Positions 1 to 8,850 of a stretch of 10,053 nt of DNA are shown piece after piece (position 1 is the stretch's first letter; each line of letters begins with the position of its first letter). The stretch is from assembly GCA_004802705.1 (NCBI GenBank), contig SGPL01000862.1, positions 1 to 10,053 on the forward strand. Reading direction: 5' to 3'. A program made the translations under genes and the position numbers. The DNA comes from Bondarzewia mesenterica. Taxonomy: Eukaryota; Basidiomycota; Agaricomycetes; Russulales; Bondarzewiaceae. The notes beneath the pieces are model-generated. The model did no database searches. It worked only from the letters and a program-made list of their open reading frames with translations, and was not told the origin of the DNA.

Positions 1-161
1 GAGGTCGAAGCAGGCAAGCTGAGATGAGATTGCAAAAGATCGCAAAAGGTCGGCAGATATCGCAAGATATCGCAAAAGGTCGGGAATGAGGGAGTGTTGG
101 GATCTGAAACAAAGGGACAAAAATAGTAGTCTCTAAGGTTAGGGAGCAGGGGTGCTCATCA
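1..161 (-). repeat. 3' LTR, first 161 bp (truncated by window start)
   Basis: Read on the minus strand from 161, the sequence starts TGATGAGCACCCC and directly follows a polypurine tract, as expected at the 5' boundary of a 3' LTR. The whole segment is an ungapped reverse complement of 8098-8258, with seven mismatches, all transitions. It includes the U3 repeats of the type TTTTGCGAT and GATATC. The rest of the LTR lies outside the window. Confidence 0.88.
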
Positions 162-173
162 TCTCCTCCCAAC
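162..173 (-). promoter_or_regulatory. Polypurine tract next to the 3' LTR
   Basis: On the minus strand this reads GTTGGGAGGAGA and is followed immediately by the LTR start TGATGAGC. In LTR retrotransposons such a tract primes plus-strand DNA synthesis. Its position exactly at the LTR boundary supports the call. A second copy of the tract lies at 2176-2187, on the other side of the accessory region. Confidence 0.8.
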
Positions 174-196
174 TGAACTACTGACTGTCCTCAGTC
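162..196 (-). repeat. Direct repeat copy A (polypurine tract plus hairpin)
   Basis: This 35-bp segment matches 2176-2210 in the same orientation at about 29 of 35 positions without gaps. Each copy has the polypurine tract (CTCCTCCCAACT on the plus strand) and, nine to ten bases on, an inverted repeat of the form GACTG-TCCT-CAGTC. In this copy the stem extends to six pairs (TGACTG/CAGTCA). The two copies bracket the accessory gene. Confidence 0.75.
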
Positions 197-240
197 AGGT
201 GATCGAAGTGCGGCGATCTTGAGTTGCCTAATCAGGTAAT

Positions 241-384
241 GTGAAATCGGCAATCTCCGATATTTATCTAGGCCAGGCTCGCCTCATGGTCGCCTCATGT
301 CGTGCTTCTCAAGGCTTCAGGGTCTCTGGTGGTCGACTTCCTCATCGCACCCATCTCTTCCTCGTCTACCACTACCTTTCCAAC
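241..384 (+). promoter_or_regulatory. Putative promoter and 5' leader of the accessory gene
   Basis: A TATA-like TATTTAT lies at 261-267, about 118 bp upstream of the ATG at 385. The last 50 bases before the ATG are rich in C and T, which is common around transcription starts of fungal genes. The ATG context is CAACATGCC, with A at -3. No transcript evidence is available, so this is inference from position and composition. Confidence 0.35.
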
Positions 385-490
385 ATGCCTGCTCACCCGA
401 TGATCGTCGCAAAGCTCAAGGACGCCCTCCGCGACCTCATGAAGTCGCTCCCCAAGGCTCCCGCTGAGCCTGAAGATTACATTGTCTGGG

Positions 491-575
491 GTAAGAAGTC
501 TGTGGGGGGTCCTGGTGCGTCGCAAGAGTCCTAGGGAGCCAATGACCATGCTGACCTTCTCACAGCATCGTTTAG
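491..575 (+). other. Intron 1 of accessory gene
   Basis: The donor is GTAAGA and the acceptor TTTAG, with a branch-like CTGAC at 551-555. The 85-nt intron splits a codon after its first base. The other visible acceptor (AG at 564-565) would force an early stop with this donor, which is why the acceptor at 575 was chosen. Confidence 0.65.
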
Positions 576-1141
576 AGACTCTTGATGGGTATATCGCAGA
601 CACGGAGATCAATGCGTGGGTGAAGGACGTGTCCACCGCGCTTGAGCCTATCACGACATGAGAGTGGCTTGAGTGGGGTGTACACGTGCTGGCTCAAATG
701 TTGGAGTTCGTGAAGTGAGAGACGGAAGAGCAGGTCGCTGCTGAGAAGGTGCGCGAACAGGAGGCACAGATCGCGGTGGCAAAGGTGAAGGAATCTGAGA
801 GAGCCAAACATTGCAAGGTTCGCGAGGCGGAGAAGTGGGAGTTGTTCATGGCAAACCAGATATCGGCTGAGGAGGTGGAGCAGAACTCAAAGGACGAGCC
901 GATGTCGGTCGACATCTTGAGCATTGGTGATGCAGATGTGGACACGGAGATGATGGCTCTGACTTCAGAGACTGGGGGTGATGTGAGTGCAGTGAGTGAC
1001 GCGGGGAAAGGCAAAGGTCACCTTGAAAAGCGGAAGCCTGCTGAGGTCACAGGGAGCAAATCGGTGGTCGTGGTGAAGCAGCCTAAATGCACGGTCGTGA
1101 CTCAACGCGAACCCAAAGTGATACCTGAAGGCACCGTTCCT

Positions 1142-1193
1142 GTGAGTACGTGCCATCCTAGTTGTTGCTGTGCTGATTCTGTGCATGTCGCAG
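1142..1193 (+). other. Intron 2 of accessory gene
   Basis: The 52-nt intron has donor GTGAGT, a branch-like CTGAT at 1173-1177 and acceptor GCAG. It lies between codons and joins the acidic region to the cysteine cluster. Confidence 0.75.
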
Positions 1194-1386
1194 GTCAATG
1201 AGATGTGCTATAGGTGTGTGACCGAATTCAGCGCCCCCTATGCGTGCTATCGCATCCCAGGCACGGACAAGTGCACGAAGTGCATGCAGGACAAGAAGCG
1301 TTGCTCGTTGTCAACCGAGGTCGCTCGCAGCTCTATTCCAGTCATCAAGATCAAGCTCACCAAAAAGAAGGCCTCCAGCTCGTCAG

Positions 1387-1436
1387 GTAAGTGGTCACCC
1401 CATTTCGCACTTTATCGTGCTAATCATGTTGCATAG
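1387..1436 (+). other. Intron 3 of accessory gene
   Basis: The 50-nt intron has donor GTAAGT, branch-like CTAAT at 1420-1424 and acceptor ATAG. Splicing here joins the Lys/Ser-rich linker to the C-terminal helical exon in frame. Confidence 0.75.
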
Positions 1437-1741
1437 TTCCTCATCCCAAGCCAGTCGCGCAATCATCGGGATCGAGTACCACGACCACCACGCAGTTCCT
1501 CAAGAAGTCGGTGGCCGAATGCGAGAAACTCACGAGTGAAGTCGCGGTCAGTGTAGAGTCTGGCATGTCACTGCCCAGCTTGATTAATGCAGAGAACATG
1601 ATCACCTGGCGGCTGAAGAGTAACGCGCGGGAGCTGGCCGTAGTTCTGGGTGAACGCGAGTCCGACAAGCGAGAGCTTGAGAAGGTGAGGTGCAAAATTC
1701 TCACTGCGAAGAGGGAATTGGGAATGAAGGACGACCAGTAG

Positions 1742-2175
1742 GTGGTCGTGGTTTGTCTTTTGATGCTGGAAGATCGCGTGGTGCCTCCCTTCTCTTACTT
1801 GTACTGCTAGAACTGCACCGCGATGGTTTTGTTTTTGCGCTTTTTGAAATGCGATTTTGCGATGGTTTTTGAAGTCTGCAAAGACATAGCTAGCAAGGAA
1901 AGAAAGAAAAAGAAAATCAAAAGTAAAAGAGCAAAATAATAAAATAGAAAAATAGGGAAAGGCTCAGTAGATCATCATGGCCATAAAACCCTAGGAGGTT
2001 TGCGCAAATCCGATCAGATCGTTAATGCGACTTAGGAAAAGCAGAATGTGAAGAGGGCGGTGAAGTATTAGTGATGCCAAAAGACTCGGCGAAGAGGTTG
2101 TGAAGTTTTGCGAAGGTTATCGGAAAAGGTAGTGGTGAAATGGAGTGAGAAAATGAGAATATCGCGGGTATCAGT
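1742..2175. other. Non-coding stretch downstream of the accessory gene
   Basis: No convincing coding sequence was found on either strand. From 1893 to 1965 the plus strand is almost pure purine with A-runs. AATAAA at 1938-1943 could serve as a polyadenylation signal for the accessory gene, about 200 nt after its stop. The remainder (2040-2170) shows only scattered GCGA motifs like those in the LTR. Confidence 0.4.
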
Positions 2176-2210
2176 CCTCCTCCCAACTAAAATATCGACT
2201 GTCTTCAGTC
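2176..2210 (-). repeat. Direct repeat copy B: internal polypurine tract plus hairpin
   Basis: On the minus strand the tract reads GTTGGGAGGAGG and is followed by CTGATACCC, which resembles an LTR start for only its first bases (TGAT). The neighbouring hairpin GACTG-TCTT-CAGTC is conserved with copy A. It sits about 30 bp after the pol stop codon, where a simple gypsy element would carry its only polypurine tract. It may act as an extra internal tract or mark the point where the cargo was inserted. Confidence 0.65.
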
Positions 2211-2242
2211 GCCAGTATATGGGGGAGAAGGTTTTGTCAGGC

Positions 2243-3840
2243 CTAATCGAGATCTTCATTCTGTGAGGTTGTGAGGTCATCATCCAGGGCCTCAGGATCG
2301 GCAGTGGGTGAGGCTTTGAGTTCTTGAAGATGCTGCACAGAAATATCGGGTAGCTGGTCGAGGTCTGGAAGGAGGATGGATTGGCGAGCGAAGTAGGGGA
2401 TAATGTGGAAGGCGGTGACAAGGCAATCGTAAACAGATCCATCGAGTTCACAGAGGATATATGCACCACTGAGATTTCTAGAGATGACGACAAGTGGACC
2501 AGTATAGCGAGGTCGCATCTTGTGGTTGAGGGATTTCTCGATCGCACTATATCGCATAAGGATGAGCGATCCTGGTTGAAAGTCGAAGTCATGGATAGTG
2601 GCAACGTGGTCGCACTCGAACTTCATCACAGCTTGGATGCGAGCTTCATAAACCTTGGAATGCAGGGCGGCGAGGTCGAATTTGCATTTCTGGAGGGCGA
2701 TAGCACAGTGGGCAATCAGATCGGTGGAGGAAAGGAAGGACGATGGGGGTAGAAGAAGGTATATTGCTTCGGTGATGTCGAGAGGAACCAGGGGATGGGT
2801 ATCGGTGGTGGTGAAGTATAGTGAACAGCCCATGCGGCGACGGACGGTGATGCGATCAGCTCAGAAGATGGAATAAGTCGCGCGGTTCCATTTTGATTGG
2901 TCGCCATCGACGGCCTTGAAGAGGGCTTGGCGAACATCGAAGTGTGATCATTCAGTGATGCCGTTCACGTGGGAGTTGTAGCCGGAGATGCAGATATGTT
3001 GAATGTGGTATTTCTTTGCAAGGTAGGTGAGAGCTTTGACAAATGCGGAGCCATTGTCGAAGATGATCTCGCAGAGAGTGCCCCATCGGCACAAGATGTC
3101 CTCGAATATCCAATTGGCAAGTGCAGCGCTTGATTCTCATCACAGCATGCAAAATTCGGGATAATGCGATATTGAACAGCGACCTTGGACGAGGTATTTG
3201 AAGCCACCAGCCTTGGGCATATGCATGGTGTCCATGTACATTTTCACGAAGAGTGATGCAGGGGTCGCGACGGTCAGAGGAATAAGGATATTGGACATCT
3301 GTCGCAGTTGGCAGATGTGGCAAGTGCGAACGAACCAGGTGATGTCTTGTCGCATCATCGGCCACCAAAAGTGAAGTGCGATGAGTGCCGTAGTCACATA
3401 AATGCCCTTGTGTGCGACTTCATTGTGTAAAGATGTAAGAATTGTGATGCGACAGTCAGGGAAGGCGATGAGCTTGTGGTGACCATGGGAATCTTTGTGC
3501 CAGAGTTTGTCGGAAGCGATGAAAAATTCGGTGCAATAGCGGAGGAAGGTGGTGTATTCAGCATCGGAAAGTGTCGAAGGGTGTTCCATGGATTTGTGCC
3601 AGTCGTGAACTTGGTCGAGGTGACGATCGGCAGTGTGGTCATTGTCGGAGTGGGGTACATCGCTGTAGGAGATGGTGGGAATAGGCATTATATCCTGAGG
3701 ATCGGCATCAATCGCGATGTTGTTTGGGTAGGTAGGAAGAATGGCAGTAGGAGAGGAAGTGGAAGGCGAATTGATAAGGTGTAGGAAGCCATAGACATTG
3801 TTGACCCAGTCATCGAAGTCATCGGAGGGCTCAGCGATAT
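2243..3840 (-). pseudogene. pol: Integrase with HHCC domain, DDE core and GPY/F-type C-terminus
   Basis: The minus-strand frame is continuous from about 3840 to the TAG at 2243-2245 except for four stops. The HHCC finger (about 3310-3430) has H-x4-H and C-x2-C in CHICQ. The core has a first Asp in MYMDTMHMP, a second in FDNGSAF and a Glu in NGITE, with 34 residues between the last two. The C-terminal part shows RPRYTGPLVVISRN followed by GAYILCELDG, a GPY/F-type module. The stops are TGA at 3140-3142, 3137-3139 and 2948-2950 (each consistent with CGA) and at 2861-2863 (probably TGG). It would insert the element cDNA into chromosomes. It is broken and non-functional. Confidence 0.9.
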
Positions 3841-4240
3841 CGCCAGGCTGAGGGGGATGGTGCGATAATCCATCTGGGGTGTGAAGGGTACCAGGAATGT
3901 GGATGAGAGTGAAATGGAAAGTGAGAATGGAGAGAATCCAGTGATTGATGCTGGTGCTGGGTTCAAGATCGGGATTGGCAAGCATGCCTTTAATATAGCG
4001 TGCATCGACTTCGATAATGAGGTTGTGAATGCTGATGAGATAGAGCTTGAGAGAGCACAGAGCACAAAAAGGCCATAGAGTTTGAGCTTGAGCTGAGAGA
4101 ATTAGGCTTCGCAGTCATTGAGAGTGATAGAGCTGAACCGAGCATAGTAGCAGATTTTGGAATTATCGGGATCACATTGGCACAAATGAAAGCCAACAGC
4201 GATGTGTGAAGTATCAACAGCGAGGATGATAGGGGGCTTC
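3841..4240 (-). pseudogene. pol: RNase H domain of pol
   Basis: The segment LAVDTS near 4213 holds the first catalytic Asp, NDCEA supplies the Glu, EVDARYIKGM the next Asp, and HIPGTLHTPDGLS the C-terminal end. The domain removes RNA from the RNA-DNA hybrid during reverse transcription. The frame changes at the G5 run 4232-4236 (C5 on the coding strand) and again near 4045-4070, in a GAGAGAGCACAGAGCAC stretch. A TAA lies at 4099-4101 between them. The two shifts cancel, so the frame after 4045 matches that of the reverse transcriptase. Confidence 0.8.
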
Positions 4241-5838
4241 GGAGGAATAGTCGATCGGGCGGAGTGCGAGGGAGGTGAGTAGAGCAGCCTTGAGGTTTTC
4301 TTGAGCAGCGATCTGGTCAGGCCTGAAGTGGAAAGGTTCTTCTTTGCACGTAAGCTTGGTGAGTGCATGAGCACGATGGGTGAAGTTGCGAATGAAAATG
4401 CGAATGATGCCAATGGTTCCGAAGAATGCGTGAACATCGGACAAGTCGCGACAAGGGCCCCAGTTGATGATCTTCTCGACGCGAGGTTCTTCGGGTAGGC
4501 GGCCATGGGGAGTGCAGCGATGTCTGACCACCATAATTTCAGGTGAACAGAGAATCACTTTATGACTGGAGAAGGTTCCACCAGAATACTTCATGCGCTG
4601 GACGACGCGATTGAGACTTTGGAAGTGTTCCCAGACGAAGCGACGAATGCGTGGATTATTGGGATGTGTTTTGGGTGATCCATCAGGGAGTAGGTATTGA
4701 GTCGCAGGGCCACAAACTGGTACATCATCAATGTAAGGGATAGTGATATCGGGGATTTCGGGTTGCAAGATGAAGGTGACATCATCATGGAAGATGGGGA
4801 TCGAATTTGTCCAGCCCATAGGGAGAGTGACAAGGTGAAGTGCACCATAGGGGGTTTGAAAGGTTGTATAATCACGCGAGGACTCGGTGAGAGTTCACTC
4901 GTCATATCTGATGTAAAGATCGAGCATGCCGCCACAAGCGCAGCCAGCGAATTGTTTGGCGATCTGATCAGTGTAAGGTGGGACGCCAGAATGCTGGATG
5001 GTGACTGCATTGAATGGTTCGAGGCTGTGGACAAGGCGAAGACTAGAGCCGTCCTTTTTGATGATGGTAAACCATCGGGAGCGATAGGAGGAGTTCGAAG
5101 GTTCATAAACCCCAGCTGTGATCTTGGTGCAGATAACATCACAGACTTTGTCGTAGATCCCAGGAGGTATTGGCATGTTGCGAAGGACCCAGGGCTTGTG
5201 AGTGACCACAGGCATATCAACAGGAGGAAAGAAATCTTCACGAAAGTGGCCACGCTCGGTATCGTTCCAAGCGAAGCCTTCGTTCTGCACACACATAAAG
5301 TGATGCATAAGATCGCGTTCAGCAGGCCAGAGGAAATCGCCAGGGTGGACGTTGTCGATGATGTCGTGACGTTCCGAAGTGTAGTGACTAAAGGGATGAA
5401 ATGGTGGGGGGGTAGGACTGAGATAAGGCATGTCTGCCAGTGGATCACTAGATATATTGCGAATGATGCGAAACTTGTCAGGAAGTTCGGCCAAGATCGG
5501 GCGTACTTTTTGAGCGACAGGCTTGTATTTGCACTTTGCAGCGAAGATGGAGACTGGATCATTGTGAAGAGTCAATAAAAGAGATTGAATGGGAACTTGA
5601 GACGTGGGATTCAGAGTGAACGCAGACAGGAGAGATGAGTCGAAAGCAGATGGGTCAGATCAGGAAAATATTGCAGGGTTGCAGGCAGAAAGATACGAGA
5701 GTCAGATATTAAAGAGTGGAGAGGTAGAAGGGTCGAGAAGGCAAAAAGCTTCAAATCGCAGATGCGATCGGGTATCCATGGCTATGATGAGCGCGAGTTC
5801 TCCTTGATCAGTGATCAAATCCTCGATCTGCGAAAAAC
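4214..5838 (-). pseudogene. pol: Reverse transcriptase and upstream linker of pol
   Basis: Conserved RT blocks run in order: YRSRWFTIIKKDGSSLRLVHS, then GGMLDLYIRYDE with the catalytic Asp codon at 4919-4921, LVTLPMGWTNS, and the YIDD box at 4724-4735. The connection WGPCRDLSDVHAFFG leads into RNase H. A TGA at 4895-4897 falls inside the conserved stretch just after YDE and fits a CGA-to-TGA change; the same frame continues on both sides. Upstream, 5576-5838 continues this frame with further stops and appears to link to the protease region after a slip at the A5 run 5833-5837 (T5 on the coding strand). Confidence 0.92.
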
Positions 5839-6948
5839 CTTCCTGTTGCTTTCAACGAAGTGCAGCGGTCCTCTTGCCAATGTCGGCACGGTCGCGTTGC
5901 ATCCCGTATTCAGATCGTGAATGGTGATGGTCTGATTCTTGTTGGTGAAGTTCTTGACGATGCTTTCAGTAAGGACATCGAAGGGGCGACCCAGGAGGAT
6001 GTCATAAGCTGGTTCGCGAATAACATGGACTTGAAGATAAAGCGTGATATCACCGATGAGGAATGGGACATTGCGCGCTAGCCCGAGGGACTTGTTAATT
6101 TCGCCATTCACAGATTGCATGTTGAGCACAATATCGGGATCGTAGATGAGGGCCAGTTCATTGCAGACTTCTTCAGACATTGCGATAATCTGCGACCTAG
6201 GATCGATAATGGATTCAACTCGCTGTTGGTGATCGACGAGTGGTAGGATAGAGCGAAGTGCCGATGATTCTTTTGCGACAATGAGGGGTTCGGGTTCTTC
6301 GTCCAGTGCGAGGGAATTGAAGTAGGCTTCGTATGGGTCTGGGATAACTAGCGATCCTTCAGGAGGTACGAGTGGCTGATGGAGGATTTGCGCAAATGAG
6401 GCCATGGCGATATCGGGTGAAGTATGTTCGATGTCGCAGGATGGGTCCAGATCGTCAAGGGCAAAAGAAAGGGCATCATCTTGCATCAAGACCTTGGCTT
6501 GTCCGCCGTCATGCTGAGGAATGCGTTGGCCAGCAGTGGCTTCATGAATCTGGGCACGAACTTCCGGAGAAAGTGATAGAAGCTCACGCTGGGTGACCGT
6601 GATCGGAGACGACATAGCCCTGTCATAAACATCCTTCGCGACTGCTTCATCGTAGATCAGCGCTATCGTGCGATATGCAGGTTCTTGCTTCTTGATTGCA
6701 GGTGGTTGCGGAACCTCATTGGTGACTTTATCGACAGGTGGAACATAGGTCGCATTGCGAGCTGCAGCGTACGGATGAATGGGAGGGTCAACGTGCCGTG
6801 TGGGTTCAGCAGGGGCTGGTTTTGGATGCAGAGGAACCTGAACATATGGAACTGGGCGTGAGACCTTCAGAGCAGCATGGCGCGGTACTTCGGGAGTGTT
6901 ATTGCTGGGTTTCCCTTTCATCCTNACTGTCAGCCTCAGGGGCATCAC
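5815..6948 (-). pseudogene. pol: Retropepsin-like protease region of Gag-Pol
   Basis: The open stretch has a Pro-rich start and an acidic middle. A retropepsin-like fold is suggested by SIIDPRSQIIAMS around 6190-6215 and by AYDILLGRPF followed by VLTESIVKNF downstream. The active-site motif is normally D-S/T-G; here the Asp codon is 6202-6204 and the Gly position reads Arg (DPRS), so the enzyme is likely inactive. The frame differs from gag upstream and from RT downstream. The join with gag (6938-6957) and the ambiguous base at 6925 are both off by one: dropping one base near each would make gag and protease continuous. The fusion ORF could therefore once have been single. Confidence 0.75.
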
Positions 6949-8097
6949 ACAATCGTGGTTCTGGGTTGTCGCCGATTGCGAAGTTGGAACAGTTCACGTT
7001 TAAGGCTGGCGATGCGACCATCTGTTGTTAGATGATATGCTGAGAGATGTGCAGTCATGGCGATTGCAGGGGCTGGAGGATCAGCTGGGTCAGGTGCGGA
7101 ACAATTGTAGTAGACATTGGGTAAGACATTGAGAAGCAGCTGCCCTCTCGTGATCTGTCCTGGGTTATGATGATGCCACTCGTCAATGCGTTCCTTCAAC
7201 CAAAGCCCTGGAATACTTCGTGGGATGAAGGCTCCCAATGATAGGATCACCTTGCCTTCAGGATTGTGCCTGCACTTGCCCTGGCGAATATAGTCTTTGA
7301 CTTTAGGGCATTCTCGCATATAATGTCCAGCATTGCCACAGAAGGTGCAGCGACCAGCGGTTTTGGGATTTGGAGGGGGACGAGGGGGTGCAATGGCTTG
7401 TTGACCACTAAGGGCCTTGACGAAAGTCTCAGTAATGCGTTCGAACATGGTCGCGAGGTCTTCCGTTTTGACTTCAGTAGCTGAGGTGATAGGTGCGATC
7501 GACGGCAATGAAGAGATGTCAGTGGGCTGTACTGCTGAAGTGGTGCCATGGAGGACAAATTGCGCCACATCGTGCACTTCCTGAATATCATACAGATTGT
7601 TGGGGAAATGGTCTGAAGACTTTAGCTAGAGGCGCTGTGAAACTCGAGCCTATAGTTCGGGGTGGAAGCCTCGAGCGAAGGCACGACTTTGTTCAGGAAT
7701 GGAAAGGCATTTCTTCGCGATCAAGAAGGTGGTGATGTTGAGGAACTGGCGATGATATTTGCTGAGATCACCAATAGAGAGAATCCCAATCCTAGAACGT
7801 TTGCCGATGAGCTTGTCCATATCTGCGATCGACCACTTCCTATCTTCTTTAGCTCCAGGATATAACTTGTAGATCGCCGACTTGAAGTCTTCATAGGTCT
7901 TCGCAGCATCTGCATATTCGGCTAGCGACTGCCAGAGTTCGCAAGTGTCGACATCGAGAAATCAGCAAGCATGGGTCTTCTTTTCTTTGTCATTGGTGAC
8001 CTTCGAGCACATGAAGTGGAATTTGAGGTCAGTGAAGTAGCGACGAAGTTCGCGAGGTTGTTTGGTGTCAAAGGTGGGTGCGGTGCGATCGCCACGT
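6945..8097 (-). pseudogene. gag: Gag, capsid and nucleocapsid portion (N-terminus missing)
   Basis: The frame runs from 8096 to the TGA at 6945-6947. It starts RGDRTAPTFD, followed by a helical capsid-like region with LRRYFTDLKFHF and a later YEDFKSAIYKLYPGA. A CCHC zinc knuckle, C-x2-C-x4-H-x4-C, lies at 7308-7349. Gag forms the virus-like particle and the knuckle packages RNA. Three stops interrupt it: TGA at 7962-7964 (fits CGA), and TAG at 7650-7652 and 7626-7628. The start codon is absent: the coding strand is cut at 8097 by the LTR at 8098. The missing start is probably the inverted fragment at 9208-9579. Confidence 0.88.
8094..8097. repeat. Candidate 4-bp target-site duplication, copy 1
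   Basis: The plus strand reads acgt just before the LTR start at 8098, and the sense strand of gag also reads ACGT. The matching copy is ACGC at 9576-9579, at the end of the inverted gag fragment. The single difference is C versus T. In the gag sense strand that base is followed by G, so a CpG C-to-T change here would explain it. Confidence 0.5.
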
Positions 8098-8709
8098 TGA
8101 TGAGCACCCCTGCTCCCTAACCTTGGAGACTACTATTTTTGTCCCTTTGTTTCAGATCCTAACACTCCCTCATTCCTGACCTTTTGTGATATCTTGCGAT
8201 ATCTGCCAACCTTTTGCAATCTTTTGCAATCTTATCTCAGCTTGCCTGCTTCGACCTCCGATCATGAGATCACTCTTTGTCGACACTCCAGACCTACTCC
8301 ACGTGTCGGACTTCTGCGATCGATGATGCCGAGCAGCACTCAAGCTCATCTGTTCAGCTCGATGGTTTTCAGTATCATCGGCCGACCATCTGCGACATCG
8401 CCCACATCCTGTTCTGATCTGATATCGCTCGGAGCACACGCTACTCCGTTCCATCATTTTATNGCATGTTATTTCCAGGAGACTTTGCAGGGCACCTATC
8501 GGGTTCACCAGATTACCTTTTTACCTTTCGATCTCACATGCTTTTGCTTCCCTTTACACCGATGCCAGATTACCGGTCGCTGAATCTTCCTGTTCCTGTT
8601 TTTCCTTCTATTCTTCCTGCTCTGACTTCGCCCTTGTTTGCTCATTTTCTACCTTCATCGTACGATGTTCACTATATCTTTTGCTCTCCCTTCTCTGCTC
8701 CCCACTCAG

Positions 8710-8716
8710 TATATAA
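8710..8716 (+). promoter_or_regulatory. LTR TATA box
   Basis: TATATAAG is preceded by a CT-rich stretch and lies about 440 bp before the LTR end. It is the best match to a TATA box in the LTR and would place the start of the element RNA some 30 bp downstream. It is conserved exactly in the inverted LTR copy at 10020-10026. Confidence 0.6.
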
Positions 8717-8777
8717 GCTACGATATGTCTCTGCAAAATAACAGATCAGTCTATGGACTTCAGACCTCATTTCACCT

Positions 8778-8850
8778 GTGCGAACTGCGACTGCGACCTG
8801 CGACCCTGCGACTTTGACTTTGCTTTTGCTGCGACTTACTGCGACCTTCA
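8778..8850 (+). repeat. TGCGAC repeat cluster in the LTR
   Basis: Imperfect tandem copies of TGCGAC, some as TGCGACC or TGCGACTT, alternate with TTTGACTTTGC. The same cluster occurs on the minus strand in the inverted LTR (about 9886-9958). It gives the LTR high CpG density and may act as binding sites or as a target for CpG methylation. Confidence 0.6.

Larger units (their letters stand above)
385..1741 (+). pseudogene. Spliced accessory (cargo) gene, six-cysteine protein, antisense to the retroelement
   Basis: The model joins 385-490, 576-1141, 1194-1386 and 1437-1741. The three introns restore one frame over 1170 nt (389 residues) ending in TAG. Two in-frame TGA codons remain, at 659-661 (residue 64) and 716-718 (residue 83); both fit a CGA-to-TGA change, so the copy is probably dead. 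Residues about 80-125 are rich in Glu, Lys, Arg and Ala and look helical or coiled. Residues 229-261 hold C-x2-C-x9-C-x8-C-x2-C-x6-C, a likely zinc-binding cluster with basic residues near its end. A Lys/Ser-rich linker and a charged helical C-terminus follow. The function is unknown. Similar six-cysteine hypothetical proteins are, to my knowledge, common in mushroom genomes. The gene lies between pol and the 3' LTR and runs opposite to pol. Confidence 0.75.
1..8097 (-). mobile_element. Degenerate Ty3/gypsy LTR retrotransposon (internal region plus start of 3' LTR)
   Basis: Read on the minus strand, the order is gag, protease, reverse transcriptase, RNase H, integrase, polypurine tract, accessory region, second polypurine tract, LTR. 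Protease-RT-RNase H-integrase is the Ty3/gypsy order; in Ty1/copia the integrase precedes RT. The reading frame is broken by at least four frame changes (near 6945, 5837, 4236 and 4060) and at least ten in-frame stops, so this copy cannot encode its own proteins. The 3' LTR is cut by the window start. The 5' end of gag is missing from its place at 8097 and appears inverted at 9208-9579. The pol similarity to mushroom gypsy elements is recognised from general family knowledge, not from a search. Confidence 0.93.

Noticed and set aside
295..1014. Minus-strand open frames over the accessory gene
   Set aside because: They have no recognisable domains and run antisense to a gene model supported by three introns that keep frame.
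2381..2752. Plus-strand open frame of 123 codons
   Set aside because: It is antisense to the integrase C-terminal module, which has recognisable GPY/F-type residues on the minus strand.
4697..5578. Long plus-strand open frame of 293 codons
   Set aside because: It is exactly antisense to the conserved reverse transcriptase, and its translation has no family motif. The minus strand carries YIDD and other RT blocks here.
1..8258. The inverted pair 1-161 / 8098-8258 as terminal inverted repeats of a large DNA transposon
   Set aside because: The right copy continues as a 1059-bp sequence with TG...CA ends, and the left copy directly follows a polypurine tract. Both are LTR ends in opposite orientations.
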